Position numbers and translations under genes: made by a program
Part shown: positions 30,001 through 38,563 of the stretch, piece by piece
How positions within the stretch are numbered: position 1 is the stretch's first letter
How the letters are laid out: every line of letters begins with the position of its first letter
Assembly: GCF_037975245.1 (NCBI RefSeq)
Contig: NC_092569.1
Location: forward strand, 1,587,501-1,651,500
DNA: 64,000 bases
Source: Apostichopus japonicus
Taxonomy: Eukaryota; Echinodermata; Holothuroidea; Aspidochirotida; Stichopodidae
Reading direction: 5' to 3'
Notes under the pieces: model-generated
What the model saw: only the letters and a program-made list of their open reading frames with translations
What the model was told of the DNA's origin: nothing
The model's database searches: none

Positions 30001-33000
30001 CATTTATTACAAAAAAGAGAAAGATTTCACAAAAGCAGCCTGATTCACATTTATCTCAATTCTTTCTAGTCATGCACCTCAAATGTTTGTTTTTGATGTA
30101 AAAAATTAAAATAATTAATGGAAAAATATTTGAAAGGGGGCTGTGGATCAGGAAGGGGGTGGGGGGGTGGGGGTGGTAATTGGGAGGTATGAAATGGGTG
30201 TCATTATCATAACTATTGAATGTTCTGCACAGCATAGAGTATTGAACATCTAGCAGATCTCTTTCTTTGAATCTGGTCATGAAGGAGAATAAATTATAAA
30301 CAAACCCCCTAAAAAAAAGTCACATTAAAAAGTTAAATTAATGCATTGAAACCAACGTGTCACCCACCTAATAAACGTGAAAGGTGTACAACCTAGTAGT
30401 TTAAATTCTCTTTTTTAACTTTCAGAAGGCCAAACTGATTTGATTAATTCATGTGATTGCTTAATGGAGTTGATTTGATACGTATACATCTGATCGATGA
30501 CAACAACAAAAAAATGTTGCATTTTAACTTCTTTTTTTTTTAGATGATTAAGGAAAAGAAAGCAAGGCACAGAAAGAAGGTCCAACAGGAGAAAATGGCC
30601 CTTCCAGAGAAGGTAGAAGAACAGCCTGGGGAGGACTCAGCGATGGAGTCACCAGCCTTGACCCCTACTGACCCCAATTACATCAGTACCGTTAGACAGA
30701 AGCCCCCTGTAGGGGCAGGAGGTGCTGCCCCCGTTCCTTCTGCAGGTTGGTACAATGTAGCAGATTGTTTTTTTTTTTTTTTGTCTTTTTGGGGTATGTT
30801 CAGAATGGTCAGCATCCAAGGAGATAAAAAAATTCAAAGTTGAGTGGTTGAAAATTATTTGAAGCTGTAGAGGGCTTCTGTTTTTTTTTTCATTTTCTTT
30901 TCTTTTTCTTTCCCAAGGGACTATCAGTTCCGGCGCACCGTTTTCAAGCTTTAGTTCTAGCCCGTTTGTTTACATAATTTTTTGTCAGAAGTTGAAAGTG
31001 ATCTGAAGTTGTGGAGTGCACCTTTTTTTATTGGTTTTTGACCTTATTTTGGAAGTGACTATCTGTTCCCCTTTGCACCGTTTTCAAGCTTTAGTTCAAC
31101 CTGCATGTTCCTTCCTCAAATTGTTTGGCAACACTACAAAGAAACGATAGTGATCTTCAGTCAAAGTAAAAATTGTGTTTTATCGTTGCTATTGATCGTT
31201 GCTGCTTTGTGTTACATTTTATCATCTCTTTGTGTCTTTTGGCTGCTGTTCGTGTCACCAGTTTGCCAATTTCTATTTTTATTTCTATTTTGCCCACTGC
31301 CTACCTCTCCCCCTTTTATTTTATCTACTTTGTGCACTCTTTAATTTGGTAAAAATGGTACTTTGTGTCTTAGTACTTACGAGGGTGCACCCAAACGTCG
31401 ATAAAAATTGTTCGTCTTCCAAATAATAATTAATTAAAAAAAAAAGAATTGCTGTAAATTTGCTTTCTGTGATGTTCCTGTAGTTTGCAGTTTTCTTGAT
31501 GCAGTGGTAGAGACCGATTCCCAATCTCTCTCTCGTATTTTTGTTCTCTTCTCTTGCCTCTCTCTCCATCCTCTCTCTGAACGTCCTGCCCTCTGTTTTT
31601 CTTCTAAATGTTGCGACAGAGAGTAGATCTAGAGCTCCGTTGCACAGTTCTCACGTTCCAGGTGCTAACAACCTCTCAAGACGCATTTATCCAAAATCCA
31701 GTGCGCCGTACCATACAGGCAGGTTTCAATATGTAGTTATTTACTTCTTCAACTTTCTACAATGCCACATTAAGAATGTTAGTCCCAAGAGGTTTGGTAA
31801 CAAAAAAGAAAAAAAATGTTATTATTAATCAAAATAATATTATTTCTTGGGATAGATAGGTTGGTGTCTAGAGGATTGAACTTTTCATGAAGATATATTT
31901 ATTACAAAGAGAGCGATAAATACTTTATTTGGAAAGAAGACAAAACATTGCGATTAATTACTTGTGGGAAGCATGAATAAAATCTTGTAATGTCACTAAA
32001 ATGTAACATTGTTTTAAACTGGTTTGGTAGAGAAGTTTAATCAGATATTTAATTATTTCAAAAAATGTGACCCTTGGATTGGGCAGTTCTTTTAATAGTC
32101 AGTATATTGTTTTAACTGGTTGGTAAGAGAAGTTAAATCAGATATTTAATTATTTCAAAAAATGTGACCCTTGGATCGGGCAGTTCTTTTTATAGTCAGT
32201 ACATTGTTTTAACTGGTTTGTTAGAGAAGTTAAATCAGATATTTAAATATTTAAAAAAATGTGACCCTTTGGATTCGGCAGTTCTTTTAATAGTCAGTAC
32301 ATTAATTTAACTGGTTGGTGGGAGAAGTTTAATCAGATATTTAATTGTTTCAAAAAATGTGACCCTTGGATTGGGCAGTTCTTTTAATAGTCAGTACATT
32401 GTTTAACTGGTTGGTAAGAGAAGTTTAATCAGATATTGAAATATTAAAAAAAATGTGACCCTTGGATTCGGCAGTTCTTTTAATTAGTCAGTACATTGTT
32501 ATTCTGGTTGGTAAGAGAAGTTTAATCAGATATTTAATTATTTCAAAAAATGTGACTCTTGGATTGGACAGTTCTTTTAATAGTTAGTACAGTACTTTTA
32601 TTTGCAGATCTAATTTCAAAGCAGTTTTTGACCAATCAAATTCTTCCTTACTAGTTTATCACAAACAACCTATCCACCTCTAAAAGGTCATATTTTACAA
32701 TATAGCATGTATCATCTTCTGTGTGTCCAAATTGTTAAAACTGTAAATCATATTGTGGGTATCTTTGCAAAAAAAAAAAATGTTTTTGAAAACATTTTGC
32801 TATCGGGACTTACATTCATGAGCAGAATTGTTGTTAAACAAGCTCACTGATTCTGTTTACAGCTGCAGCTCTCGGGCGACCAACTAGAGAATCCTCTCCT
32901 CAGTCGAGTCACAGCAGAATATTGTCTGGAAGGGCTCAGTCTGCTGGTAAACAATCACTGGTACGACAACGAAGCATGGAAAATCTTACAAATAATACTA

Positions 33001-36000
33001 ACAATAATGTGAGTATTATATTCGGGGAATTCAAGTGACTGAGATTCTGTTCCCCTGATTTAGAGATCTAATTATATTAGATGAAGGTAATGAAAAAGTA
33101 AGCTGGTAGATTAAATATTTTTTTTTAAATCATTCAACTATATTATGATTATGATTATTATTACGCCATTATTTTTATATAGCCCATAATCCACAAGTTC
33201 AATGCGCTTTGACAACTTAGCCTTGGTCATTGGTAACTTGTCACACCTACACACCAAAGTGTGCGCAATTCAATCAATCTCTCCTGGGGCACCACAGTGC
33301 ACCACAACCACGTGTCCCCCGGGGGACTTCCCATAGGGTGCAGCCACAAACCAGACCAGGTGCACGCACTATATTTACAAGTTACCTCGCAAGTCCCCAT
33401 TTATACACCTGGGTGAAGAGAGGCAATGGAGATAAAGTGCCTTGCCCCAAGGACACAACGCAATGATCTGGCCAGGGTTCGAACCTGTAATCCTTAGATC
33501 ACCAGTCCACTGCCTTAACCACTTGACCACAACACCCCCCCCCCACCTAGTGGGTCTGTGATGTCATGTGTGGACTTGTTCAAGTCGTTTCTGTGCATGT
33601 GAAATAGCATCCGACATCTGATATCTCAGAACGAAAGACAGTTATTTTTTTGGTTCTCTGGATGTGTCGTTTTCCTCGATCTATGTCATATGGAATTTTG
33701 AAACATCTTGGTTGTTGTCAATTTTGTAGGTTACAATAATCCTTTAAAAAAGACCCAACAATAATTTCCAGAAGCAACACTTGATTAAACTGAGGAAAGT
33801 TAAAAACGTAAACAAAATAGGCAAAAATATATGTTTTAGACTGGATTTTAATGAGTTTTTCAAGCATTTTGTGACAACATGCTTGAAAAAATTGAAAAAA
33901 AACCTAAATAAAATCCACTCAAATATATATGTTCAATAACACGAGCCCATGTCATGTCTACGAGAGTAGGAGCCTACGCAGTTCGCTGCTTCTGGCAGCC
34001 ACACCATCAATGATATTGTCAAGTTTGGCCAAGATCCTTTTTTCCACAGACATCAACATGAACGCCTCAAGATGTTCTTGTGTCATTGTACTTCTTCAAT
34101 TGGTTTTTGAATCTCTTCAAGGCAGAAAAAGAACTTTCACATGCCACTTATGACACAGGTAGCATTACCAGCAGCTTGTATAAACAAGCTCAATGCTCTT
34201 GTAAGCATCGGTGAAAAGGTTCAACTTGAGGAGCACCTTGTAGCAGCAGAGATCGAGGACAGTCTTTACATGACTGATTCCCACAGTTAAAATATATATT
34301 TCTACACAGCCCGTCTGTATTCTATTAACTACTGTGAAAATGGGCTGTAAATTTTACCAGGCTCCCCAGCCCATTGGGCCACCGGCCCACCGGGCATTGC
34401 CCGTGTGGCCAGTCTGCCACTGGATGTATCCATAATTCAAGGCTTTAAACAAAAGTAATTTTTGATTTCAATAGTCTTTCTTCTGTCTGTGCACAAATGG
34501 CTTGTAATTTATAAAGAAGAGACATGATTTTCAAGTTGCCATGGCAATGCCACTCACTTGGCTGTTGCCAGATACATTCATAATAATATTGCAGCAAGTT
34601 AAAACACTTCATGTCTTCTCAACTGAACCTACCATTGAGTGCTTGGTTTTCACCTTCTAGTACTGACAATTTGTTCTTCCTTTTTTTTTTGGGGGGGGGG
34701 GAATCAACTTTTGAGCAGATGGATGTCTCTTCAATAACCTTAAATATCAGTTGTCTCCCTTCTTGGATATTTGGAATCCATCCTCATATCTGTATCAATC
34801 ATGTAGGATAATATTGTCTTTTCCTGAAGGGTTTTTCCAATGAGAATGCCTTCCCTGGCCAGCATCGGAGCAGCAAGAATACCGCCAGTCCTCAAAATAA
34901 GACGAGATCTTTCTCAGCTAGCATCAAGAATCCAGTCATCACCAGGGACTCGGAGTATCAAGCAACCAAAGGACTTTCAGTTTCTAGTTCTAGAATAGTG
35001 AGTGAACGTTATCATTTAACCAAAAGTAATAAAGAAAGTAGTTGTGACCAGTCACTCTGTCTCAAGTCATGTCACCGGTCTATTTTAACTTTCAGTTTCT
35101 AGTTCTAGAATAGTGAATGTATGTTATCATTTTACCAAAAGCAATAATAAAAAATAGTTATGACCAGTCGCTCTGGCTCGAGTCATGTCGCCAGTTGATT
35201 TTAACTTTCAGCTTCTAGTTCTCCAATAGTGAGTGAACGTTATCATTTTACCAAAAGTAATAGAAAAAATAGTTGTGACCAGTCACTCTGGCTCGAGTCA
35301 TGTCGCCAGTCGATTTCAACTTTCAGTTTCTAGTTCTAGAATAGTCAGTGAACGTTATCATTTTACCAAAAGTAATAAACAATATAGTTGTGACCAGTCA
35401 CTCTGGCTCGAGTCATGTCGCCAGTCGATTTCAACTTTCAGTTTCTAGTTCTAGAATAGTCAGTGAACGTTATCATTTTACCAAAAGTAATAAACAATAT
35501 AGTTGTGACCAGTCACTCTGGCTCGAGTCATGTCACCAGTCGATTTTAACTTTCAGTTTGTAGTTCTAGAATAGTGAGTGAACGTTATCATTTAACCAAA
35601 AGTAATAAAGAAAGTAGTTGTGACCAGTCACTCTGTCTCAAGTCATGTCACCGGTCAATTTAACTTTCAGTATGTTCTTAGTTCAGAAACATTAAGCTAA
35701 CATTATCATTTTAACCAAAAGCAATCAAGACAGTTGATAAAGAGAAAAGTTTTGTCATTACGTACATCGTGGGGACTCACACTATAACATACACTGTTAG
35801 CTACATTCCAGACTATGGTCGATGTTTTGATTTGAGTTTTCCGTTGACCCTTCCACAGTTGCCCGCACAGAGACCGTCCTCTGCTAAGGACGTCAGACCC
35901 AAACAGCCGATGGGTCGCAAACAGTACGGCATGAAGAACGTTTCCTCCTCTGGGGCACCCAAGTCTGCGTTAGGCAGCTACAGCCAGTCCCACGGTGTCA

Positions 36001-36044
36001 TATCAGCTAGTGGACTCGCAAAGATACAAGCTAAGAGATTTTAA
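21018..36044 (+). CDS. MAPK15: MAPK15 (ERK7/ERK8) atypical MAP kinase, spliced gene of 14 proposed exons
   Basis: It encodes an atypical, autoactivating CMGC Ser/Thr kinase. In animals MAPK15 acts at basal bodies and cilia and in autophagy and stress signalling. I joined exons 21018-21083, 22573-22671, 23847-23876, 24400-24490, 25720-25850, 26662-26831, 27381-27578, 28574-28708, 29466-29571, 30544-30745, 31620-31718, 32863-33008, 34830-34997 and 35859-36044. They give one frame of about 608 codons (human protein 544). Features: glycine loop GKGAYGIV (20-27), catalytic Lys42, HRDQK (135-139, the Gln is an ERK7/8 hallmark), DFG (155-157), activation motif TEY (177-179), APE (187-189). Past the kinase (about 13-307) comes [16 protein letters not shown], whose YEMI is a candidate LC3-interacting motif. 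The low-complexity tail ends [11 protein letters not shown], matching the human C-terminus. The exon 11/12 junction needs a GC donor, or exon 11 is skipped (575 codons). Confidence 0.96.
21476..21761. mobile_element. MITE with terminal inverted repeats and internal TTAGGG-like repeats (MAPK15 intron 1)
   Basis: The inverted ends share GTGGCTATT(G/C)TTACGAC. They are followed by the subterminal palindrome TTACGACTAGTCGTAA at the left and a one-base variant at the right. Flanking copies of TTAATGGAA at 21,467-21,475 and 21,762-21,770 look like a 9 bp target-site duplication. The interior at about 21,589-21,650 has several TTAGGG/TTAGGGG-like units, and there are two GCATGCGCAGTTGC-type blocks. 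At 286 bp with no coding capacity it is a non-autonomous DNA transposon. A 9 bp duplication would suit a Mutator- or Merlin-like source; superfamily is uncertain. Confidence 0.75.
22573..22671 (+). CDS. MAPK15: MAPK15 exon 2
   Basis: It encodes 33 residues: [12 protein letters not shown], then [17 protein letters not shown]. This includes the VAIK-type catalytic lysine (Lys42). The [14 protein letters not shown] string is nearly identical to vertebrate MAPK15. The acceptor is TCCGTAG, the donor GTGAGT, both phase 0. Confidence 0.96.
23065..23136 (-). repeat. tRNA-derived SINE head or tRNA pseudogene (MAPK15 intron 2)
   Basis: On the minus strand the segment starts GGAGTG and ends CACTCC, which pair. 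It has an A-box-like TTAGCTCAGTGGTTAAC and a B-box-like GATTCGAGTC. The T-arm stem does not pair properly, so it is not a functional tRNA. It is most likely a degraded tRNA-derived SINE. Confidence 0.55.
23847..23876 (+). CDS. MAPK15: MAPK15 exon 3 (30 bp micro-exon)
   Basis: It encodes [10 protein letters not shown], covering the alpha-C helix with its conserved Glu60. TTTCAG precedes it and GTAAGT follows; both junctions are phase 0. It matches the human RTFREITLLQ segment. Confidence 0.95.
24400..24490 (+). CDS. MAPK15: MAPK15 exon 4
   Basis: It encodes [20 protein letters not shown] and continues [10 protein letters not shown], the N-lobe to hinge region. The acceptor is CTTTCAG, the donor GTGAGT, phase 1. 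Confidence 0.96.
24890..24975 (+). repeat. LINE/SINE 3' end fragment with hairpin (MAPK15 intron 4)
   Basis: The arms AGCGCTCTT (24,905-24,913) and AAGAGCGCT (24,933-24,941) pair around an inner palindrome CATGCTTAAGCATG. A TATATAAATTGG stretch and an A/T-rich simple tail follow. This resembles the 3' termini of CR1/L2-type retroelements, including the two larger copies elsewhere in the window. Confidence 0.6.
25720..25850 (+). CDS. MAPK15: MAPK15 exon 5
   Basis: It continues [20 protein letters not shown] and ends VIHRDQK. The catalytic loop reads HRDQK instead of the HRDLK of most MAP kinases, which is diagnostic for ERK7/ERK8. The acceptor is ATCTCAG. The donor GTATTT runs directly into a T-rich stretch. 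Confidence 0.96.
26662..26831 (+). CDS. MAPK15: MAPK15 exon 6
   Basis: It encodes PSNILLDTE, the DFGLARS metal-binding segment, the activation-loop TEY and [12 protein letters not shown]. The activation loop is longer than in ERK1/2, as in other MAPK15 proteins. The acceptor is TTGATAG, the donor GTATCA, phase 2. Confidence 0.97.
26850..27260. repeat. Diverged tandem repeat, ~106-111 bp unit (MAPK15 intron 6)
   Basis: About four copies carry TCCTTTAA, then AAAGGAGCTTA, then TTCTTGTTTAATACT and CCATTGTGTA. Spacing between the AAAGGAGCTT marks is about 106, 106 and 111 bp; the second copy is degenerate. Confidence 0.8.
27381..27578 (+). CDS. MAPK15: MAPK15 exon 7
   Basis: It encodes the C-lobe: [20 protein letters not shown], then [17 protein letters not shown] and the MAP-kinase insert region. 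The acceptor is CAACCAG, the donor GTAAGT, phase 2. Confidence 0.97.
28574..28708 (+). CDS. MAPK15: MAPK15 exon 8
   Basis: It encodes [20 protein letters not shown] and ends [15 protein letters not shown], the last helices of the kinase fold (subdomain XI). The acceptor is ATTACAG, the donor GTAGGT, phase 2. Confidence 0.96.
28845..29052. repeat. Degenerate TTGTATTGTAAA repeat (MAPK15 intron 8)
   Basis: About 200 bp is built from irregular TTGTATTGTAAAT and AATTGTAA units. It is a simple-sequence expansion. Confidence 0.9.
29466..29571 (+). CDS. MAPK15: MAPK15 exon 9
   Basis: It ends in [14 protein letters not shown], which matches human VQLSVPEYRSRVYQ, and marks the end of the conserved kinase extension. 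The acceptor is TTTGTAG, the donor GTCAGT, phase 0. Confidence 0.95.
29592..29755. repeat. 82 bp tandem duplication (MAPK15 intron 9)
   Basis: Two near-identical copies of a block containing TTATATGTGTACTTGTTACA and TTCTTCATTATACTTCAGAG lie head to tail, offset by 82 bp. Confidence 0.9.
30544..30745 (+). CDS. MAPK15: MAPK15 exon 10
   Basis: It opens [18 protein letters not shown], which completes the LYEMI motif and adds a basic, helical stretch. A Pro/Thr-rich linker follows ([18 protein letters not shown]). The acceptor follows a long T-run. The donor is GTTGGT, phase 1. Confidence 0.92.
30836..31110. repeat. Diverged ~150 bp direct duplication (MAPK15 intron 10)
   Basis: GCACCGTTTTCAAGCTTTAG occurs twice about 130 bp apart, within similar flanks (GAAG followed by GTGGAG or GTAGAG, a T-rich run, then GACTATC). 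Confidence 0.6.
31620..31718 (+). CDS. MAPK15: MAPK15 exon 11 (proposed; GC donor)
   Basis: It encodes 33 codons including [14 protein letters not shown] and [16 protein letters not shown] good pyrimidine tract and GCGACAG acceptor precede it, and the entry phase (1) matches exon 10. The next GT donor, at 31,723, would shift the frame and hit TAG eight codons into exon 12. A GC donor, CAG followed by GCAGGT, at 31,719 keeps the frame. The exon is 99 bp and symmetric, so it could also be skipped without harm. Confidence 0.65.
32010..32595. repeat. Minisatellite, ~97 bp unit x6 (MAPK15 intron 11)
   Basis: Six copies carry AATCAGATATTTAATTATTT, AAAATGTGACCCTTGGATT and GCAGTTCTTTTAATAGTCAG. The GTGACCC marks are spaced 97, 97, 98, 96 and 97 bp apart. 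The very regular spacing suggests recent unequal exchange. Confidence 0.95.
32863..33008 (+). CDS. MAPK15: MAPK15 exon 12
   Basis: It encodes [18 protein letters not shown], then a Ser/Arg/Gln-rich stretch with [10 protein letters not shown], a plausible basophilic phosphorylation site. Two acceptors 6 bp apart (CAGCTGCAG) would give isoforms differing by two residues. The donor is GTGAGT, phase 0. Confidence 0.88.
33144..33540 (-). mobile_element. tRNA-derived SINE (MAPK15 intron 12)
   Basis: Reading the minus strand, the head carries an A-box TGGTCAAGTGG (33,519-33,529) and a B-box GGTTCGAACC (33,476-33,485). A ~250 bp body with conserved-looking blocks follows. The tail reads ATTATGGGCTATATAAAAAT and ends in an (ATAAT)n-type simple repeat near 33,144-33,165. 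The head abuts a G-run. It is non-coding and depends on a LINE partner for movement. No target-site duplication was identified. Confidence 0.85.
33940..34430 (-). pseudogene. Fossil hAT transposase C-terminus and element end (MAPK15 intron 12)
   Basis: On the minus strand, 34,097-34,147 encodes [17 protein letters not shown]. This matches the CERSFSALKRIKTYLR motif of hAT dimerisation domains. One frame over, about 33,955-34,090 continues [18 protein letters not shown] and [12 protein letters not shown], the next part of the same domain. The frame change and a TAA just upstream show it is dead. The plus strand at 34,405-34,425 (GTGTGGCCAGTCTGCCACTG) resembles a hAT terminal repeat. The other end was not found. 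Confidence 0.7.
34535..34548. promoter_or_regulatory. X-box-like motif GTTGCCATGGCAAT (MAPK15 intron 12)
   Basis: A one-mismatch match to the palindromic RFX X-box. RFX factors control many cilia genes, and MAPK15 is ciliary. The position deep in the gene, 13.5 kb from the start codon, argues against a core promoter role. Confidence 0.2.
34830..34997 (+). CDS. MAPK15: MAPK15 exon 13
   Basis: It encodes 56 residues beginning [20 protein letters not shown] and ending LSVSSSRI, a Ser/Asn-rich linker. The acceptor is CCTGAAG, the donor GTGAGT, phase 0 on both sides. Its last ~28 bp and its donor are the first unit of the tandem array that fills the next intron. Confidence 0.88.
34970..35675. repeat. 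115 bp tandem array that repeats the exon 13 splice donor
   Basis: Six to seven units, marked by CTTTCAG ending at 34,980, 35,095, 35,211, 35,326, 35,441, 35,556 and 35,670, are spaced 114-116 bp apart. Each of the first six has (T/C)TTCTAGTTCTAGAATA or a close variant followed by a donor-like GTGAGT or GTCAGT (GTGAAT in unit 2). The first unit is the true exon end. Confidence 0.95.
35859..36044 (+). CDS. MAPK15: MAPK15 exon 14, with stop codon
   Basis: It encodes [20 protein letters not shown], then [29 protein letters not shown], and ends KRF before TAA. The LGSYSQSHG element corresponds to LGGYSQAYG near the human C-terminus, which fixes this as the last exon. The acceptor is TTCCACAG. 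Confidence 0.93.
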   Translation: MPAQRPSSAKDVRPKQPMGRKQYGMKNVSSSGAPKSALGSYSQSHGVISASGLAKIQAKRF

Positions 36045-36271
36045 TGTATTTCAAATCTATTGTCTTTATGTGTAAATTTATTAGAAAACTCCTTGTGTGG
36101 TTTTGCCAAGAATGTGTCTTTGATACTTAGACAAAACATGATATCCTTTGTTCAAACAGGATGAATATCTAGAGAACCCCCCCCCCCCCCCAATTTTTTA
36201 GCTTGTCCTCGGGTGAGGAGGAAAGGGCCCTGACATTTGGAAAATGAGATGTGCATGACTCTTTGTGAAAA

Positions 36272-36277
36272 ATTAAA
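36272..36277 (+). terminator. Candidate MAPK15 poly(A) signal ATTAAA
   Basis: An ATTAAA hexamer lies about 230 bp after the MAPK15 stop, past a C16 run at 36,177-36,192. It is a weak motif-only call. Confidence 0.3.
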
Positions 36278-36404
36278 AGTCATAAAGGAGCTACCTGCAT
36301 TATTTTTGTTATTGCTGTATTAACAATAGGATTTATGTTTACTTAGATCTGTAAACGAAGACTTCATCTGGGGATATTACCCTCATTAAAACAAAGTTAA
36401 ATGT

Positions 36405-37100
36405 ATTACAATATAGTATAGCATATATATTAAGAGTACAGTACAATAAATGAAAATAGGATACAATATTATGGTATAGTACAATACCATATATATAGTA
36501 TAGTACAATACATGATAGTATAGTACAATACATGATAGTATAGTACAATACAATATAGTATAGTATAGCACAATCCATTATAGTATAGTACAATACAGTA
36601 TAGAATAGTACAATACATTATAGTATAGTATAGTACAATCCATTATGGTATAGTACAATACAATATAGTTTAGTACAATACAATATGGTATAGTACAATA
36701 CATTATAGTATAGTACAATACATTATAGTATAGTACAATATAGTATAGTACAATACAACATAGTATAGTATAGCACAATCCATTATAGTATAGTACAATA
36801 CAGTATAGAATAGTACAATACATTATAGTATAGTACAATCCATTATAGTATAGTACAATACAATACATTCAAGTATAGTACGGTACATCATGATACAACT
36901 TGGTACATTAAAGTATAAGAAATAACAAACAATACATATTTTTACAGTACAGTACAACAAAGTATTCAAAAAATAGAATATAATCTACAGTACATTGTAT
37001 TAAATAAAATATATAATACAGGACAATACAGTGCAGTACAATGCATTATAGAACAGTACATTAGAATATCATAAAATCCAACGCAGTACAACACAGTACC
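36405..37100. repeat. Degenerate TATAGTACAATACA minisatellite
   Basis: Irregular units of about 10-20 bp (TATAGTATAGTACAATACAT and variants) run for roughly 460 bp, then decay to 37,100. Minus-strand open frames across it (YYTILYCTI) are repeat artefacts. Confidence 0.95.
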
Positions 37101-37272
37101 ACTGCAACATGTGAACATGTCTCTGAGGATTAGAACTGCCAAAAGATTACATTTGAACTCTTCCTGCAGTTGAGCTAAAGAACTATACCTGTTCACAGAT
37201 TCTTATGAACATTCCCTTGAAGCTACTAATTGTTTGAAATGTACACAAAGAGATCTTCAGTGTTATAATTAC

Positions 37273-37562
37273 CAGGGATGTACTCACACTGGGCGGCTGC
37301 GCCCAGCAGTTCTGAATGCCGCCCAGCACAAACAGTATTTTAAACATTTCCGCCCAGCACTTTTCTGATGATAATTTAACAAATTTTAACATAACTAAAC
37401 TCTGGGGGAATACATGGCACAGAGTAGGAAAAATAGCACGCATACTTCCAAAATTTGTCCAGTGGGGAGGGGTGCCCCAACCATGAGATCCCTCTCCGAA
37501 GGGTGTGGATCACCCTACCGCACAATCTGCATGGCACTCAAATATTCCTGAGCACATCCCTG
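37273..37562. mobile_element. hAT-like MITE, 290 bp
   Basis: Terminal inverted repeats: left CAGGGATGTACTCA, right complement CAGGGATGTGCTCA. AATTAC flanks both sides (37,267-37,272 and 37,563-37,568), a partial target-site duplication. The left subterminal zone has repeated CGCCCAGC motifs. It has no transposase. It lies about 1.2 kb downstream of MAPK15. Confidence 0.75.
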
Positions 37563-38257
37563 AATTACATATATCACATACTATATAATTTCTTTTTTTG
37601 TTATTTTTTCAAAGTGAATGAAACATATACAAATATAAAAACAAACCCTATCATCTAACATTCTAATACTGATAGCATTCCATTTTGATTTACCATTTCA
37701 TTGTCCAAAGACGAAGAATTTATTAACAATTGTGGAGTTAAATATATACAGATATGGTTTTCATAATTTGGAACACATATTATTAAAAGAGTAAGAACAG
37801 ATGGTTCAAGTTTGTATGAAGGTGGGAACTTGCCCAATGTAATTTTGGATAATTTAAACACATTGTGTGAAATTATATTCAACAATTGATGTTATTGTTT
37901 GTGGATCAGTTTTATAATGGGTAACCCTAGTTAGCAAAGTCATATCAATTCAATCACTTTTATAACCAAAAGGGATTAATTTCGAATTGAAGCCTTACAT
38001 AAGTTTCCAGAGCCTGCCAGAGGAGATCAAGTAAATTATTGTCTTTTTAACATCAACTCTTCTTGGCCAAGCTAGCTTTCTATTAATTCTAAGCATTGAT
38101 TCTAATGGGTGGGCTGTCTGTTGGCTTGGTCCTCATGGAAGTTTCCTTGGAAGTTGACTGCTGGTTGCAGTTTTGGAAGGGGTTTACTACCTTATAATTA
38201 TCTCACCTTGACATGAAAATTAACCTTGATATTCCCAGGGGTGGTAGGGGAGGTGGA

Positions 38258-38563
38258 CAGGCACGTAGCCAAGGGGGGGGCAGCCACCACCCCACCTTGA
38301 GCATATTTTTAATTTTTTTTTTAAATGTTTTTTTATGATATCGCTAGTAATTTCAAAAGAGAAAATGCTAAGATGCAACTTACAAGGCCTGGGAAGTGCC
38401 ATTTCCAGCAATCTGGGAGGCATTTTCAGCCAAAATGTTCTTGTACGCTTCGCGCCAATCATGGTGGCGCTACGCTTAGATAGTTTGCAATGCCGTTTCT
38501 ACGGCTCTGATAGTTTGCCTACATTTTCGCCCCTCCCTTGGCAAATTCTTGGCTACTCGCCTA
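38258..38563. mobile_element. hAT-like MITE nested in copy A, 306 bp
   Basis: The left end is CAGGCACGTAGCCAAGGGGG; the right end is the inverted GGCTACTCGCCT. A perfect 8 bp target-site duplication GAGGTGGA lies at 38,250-38,257 and 38,564-38,571, as expected for hAT. The interior includes TGTACGCTTCGCGCCAAT and GGTGGCGCTACGCTTAGATA, shared with other copies in this window. Confidence 0.85.

Noticed and set aside
35233-35563. Two 71-codon open frames containing [20 protein letters not shown]
   Set aside because: They read through the 115 bp intronic array that copies the end of MAPK15 exon 13. They are repeat shadows, not a separate gene.
36339-37196. Minus-strand Tyr/Ile/Leu-rich open frames
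   Set aside because: They are artefacts of the TATAGTACAATACA minisatellite, which lacks stops in one frame.
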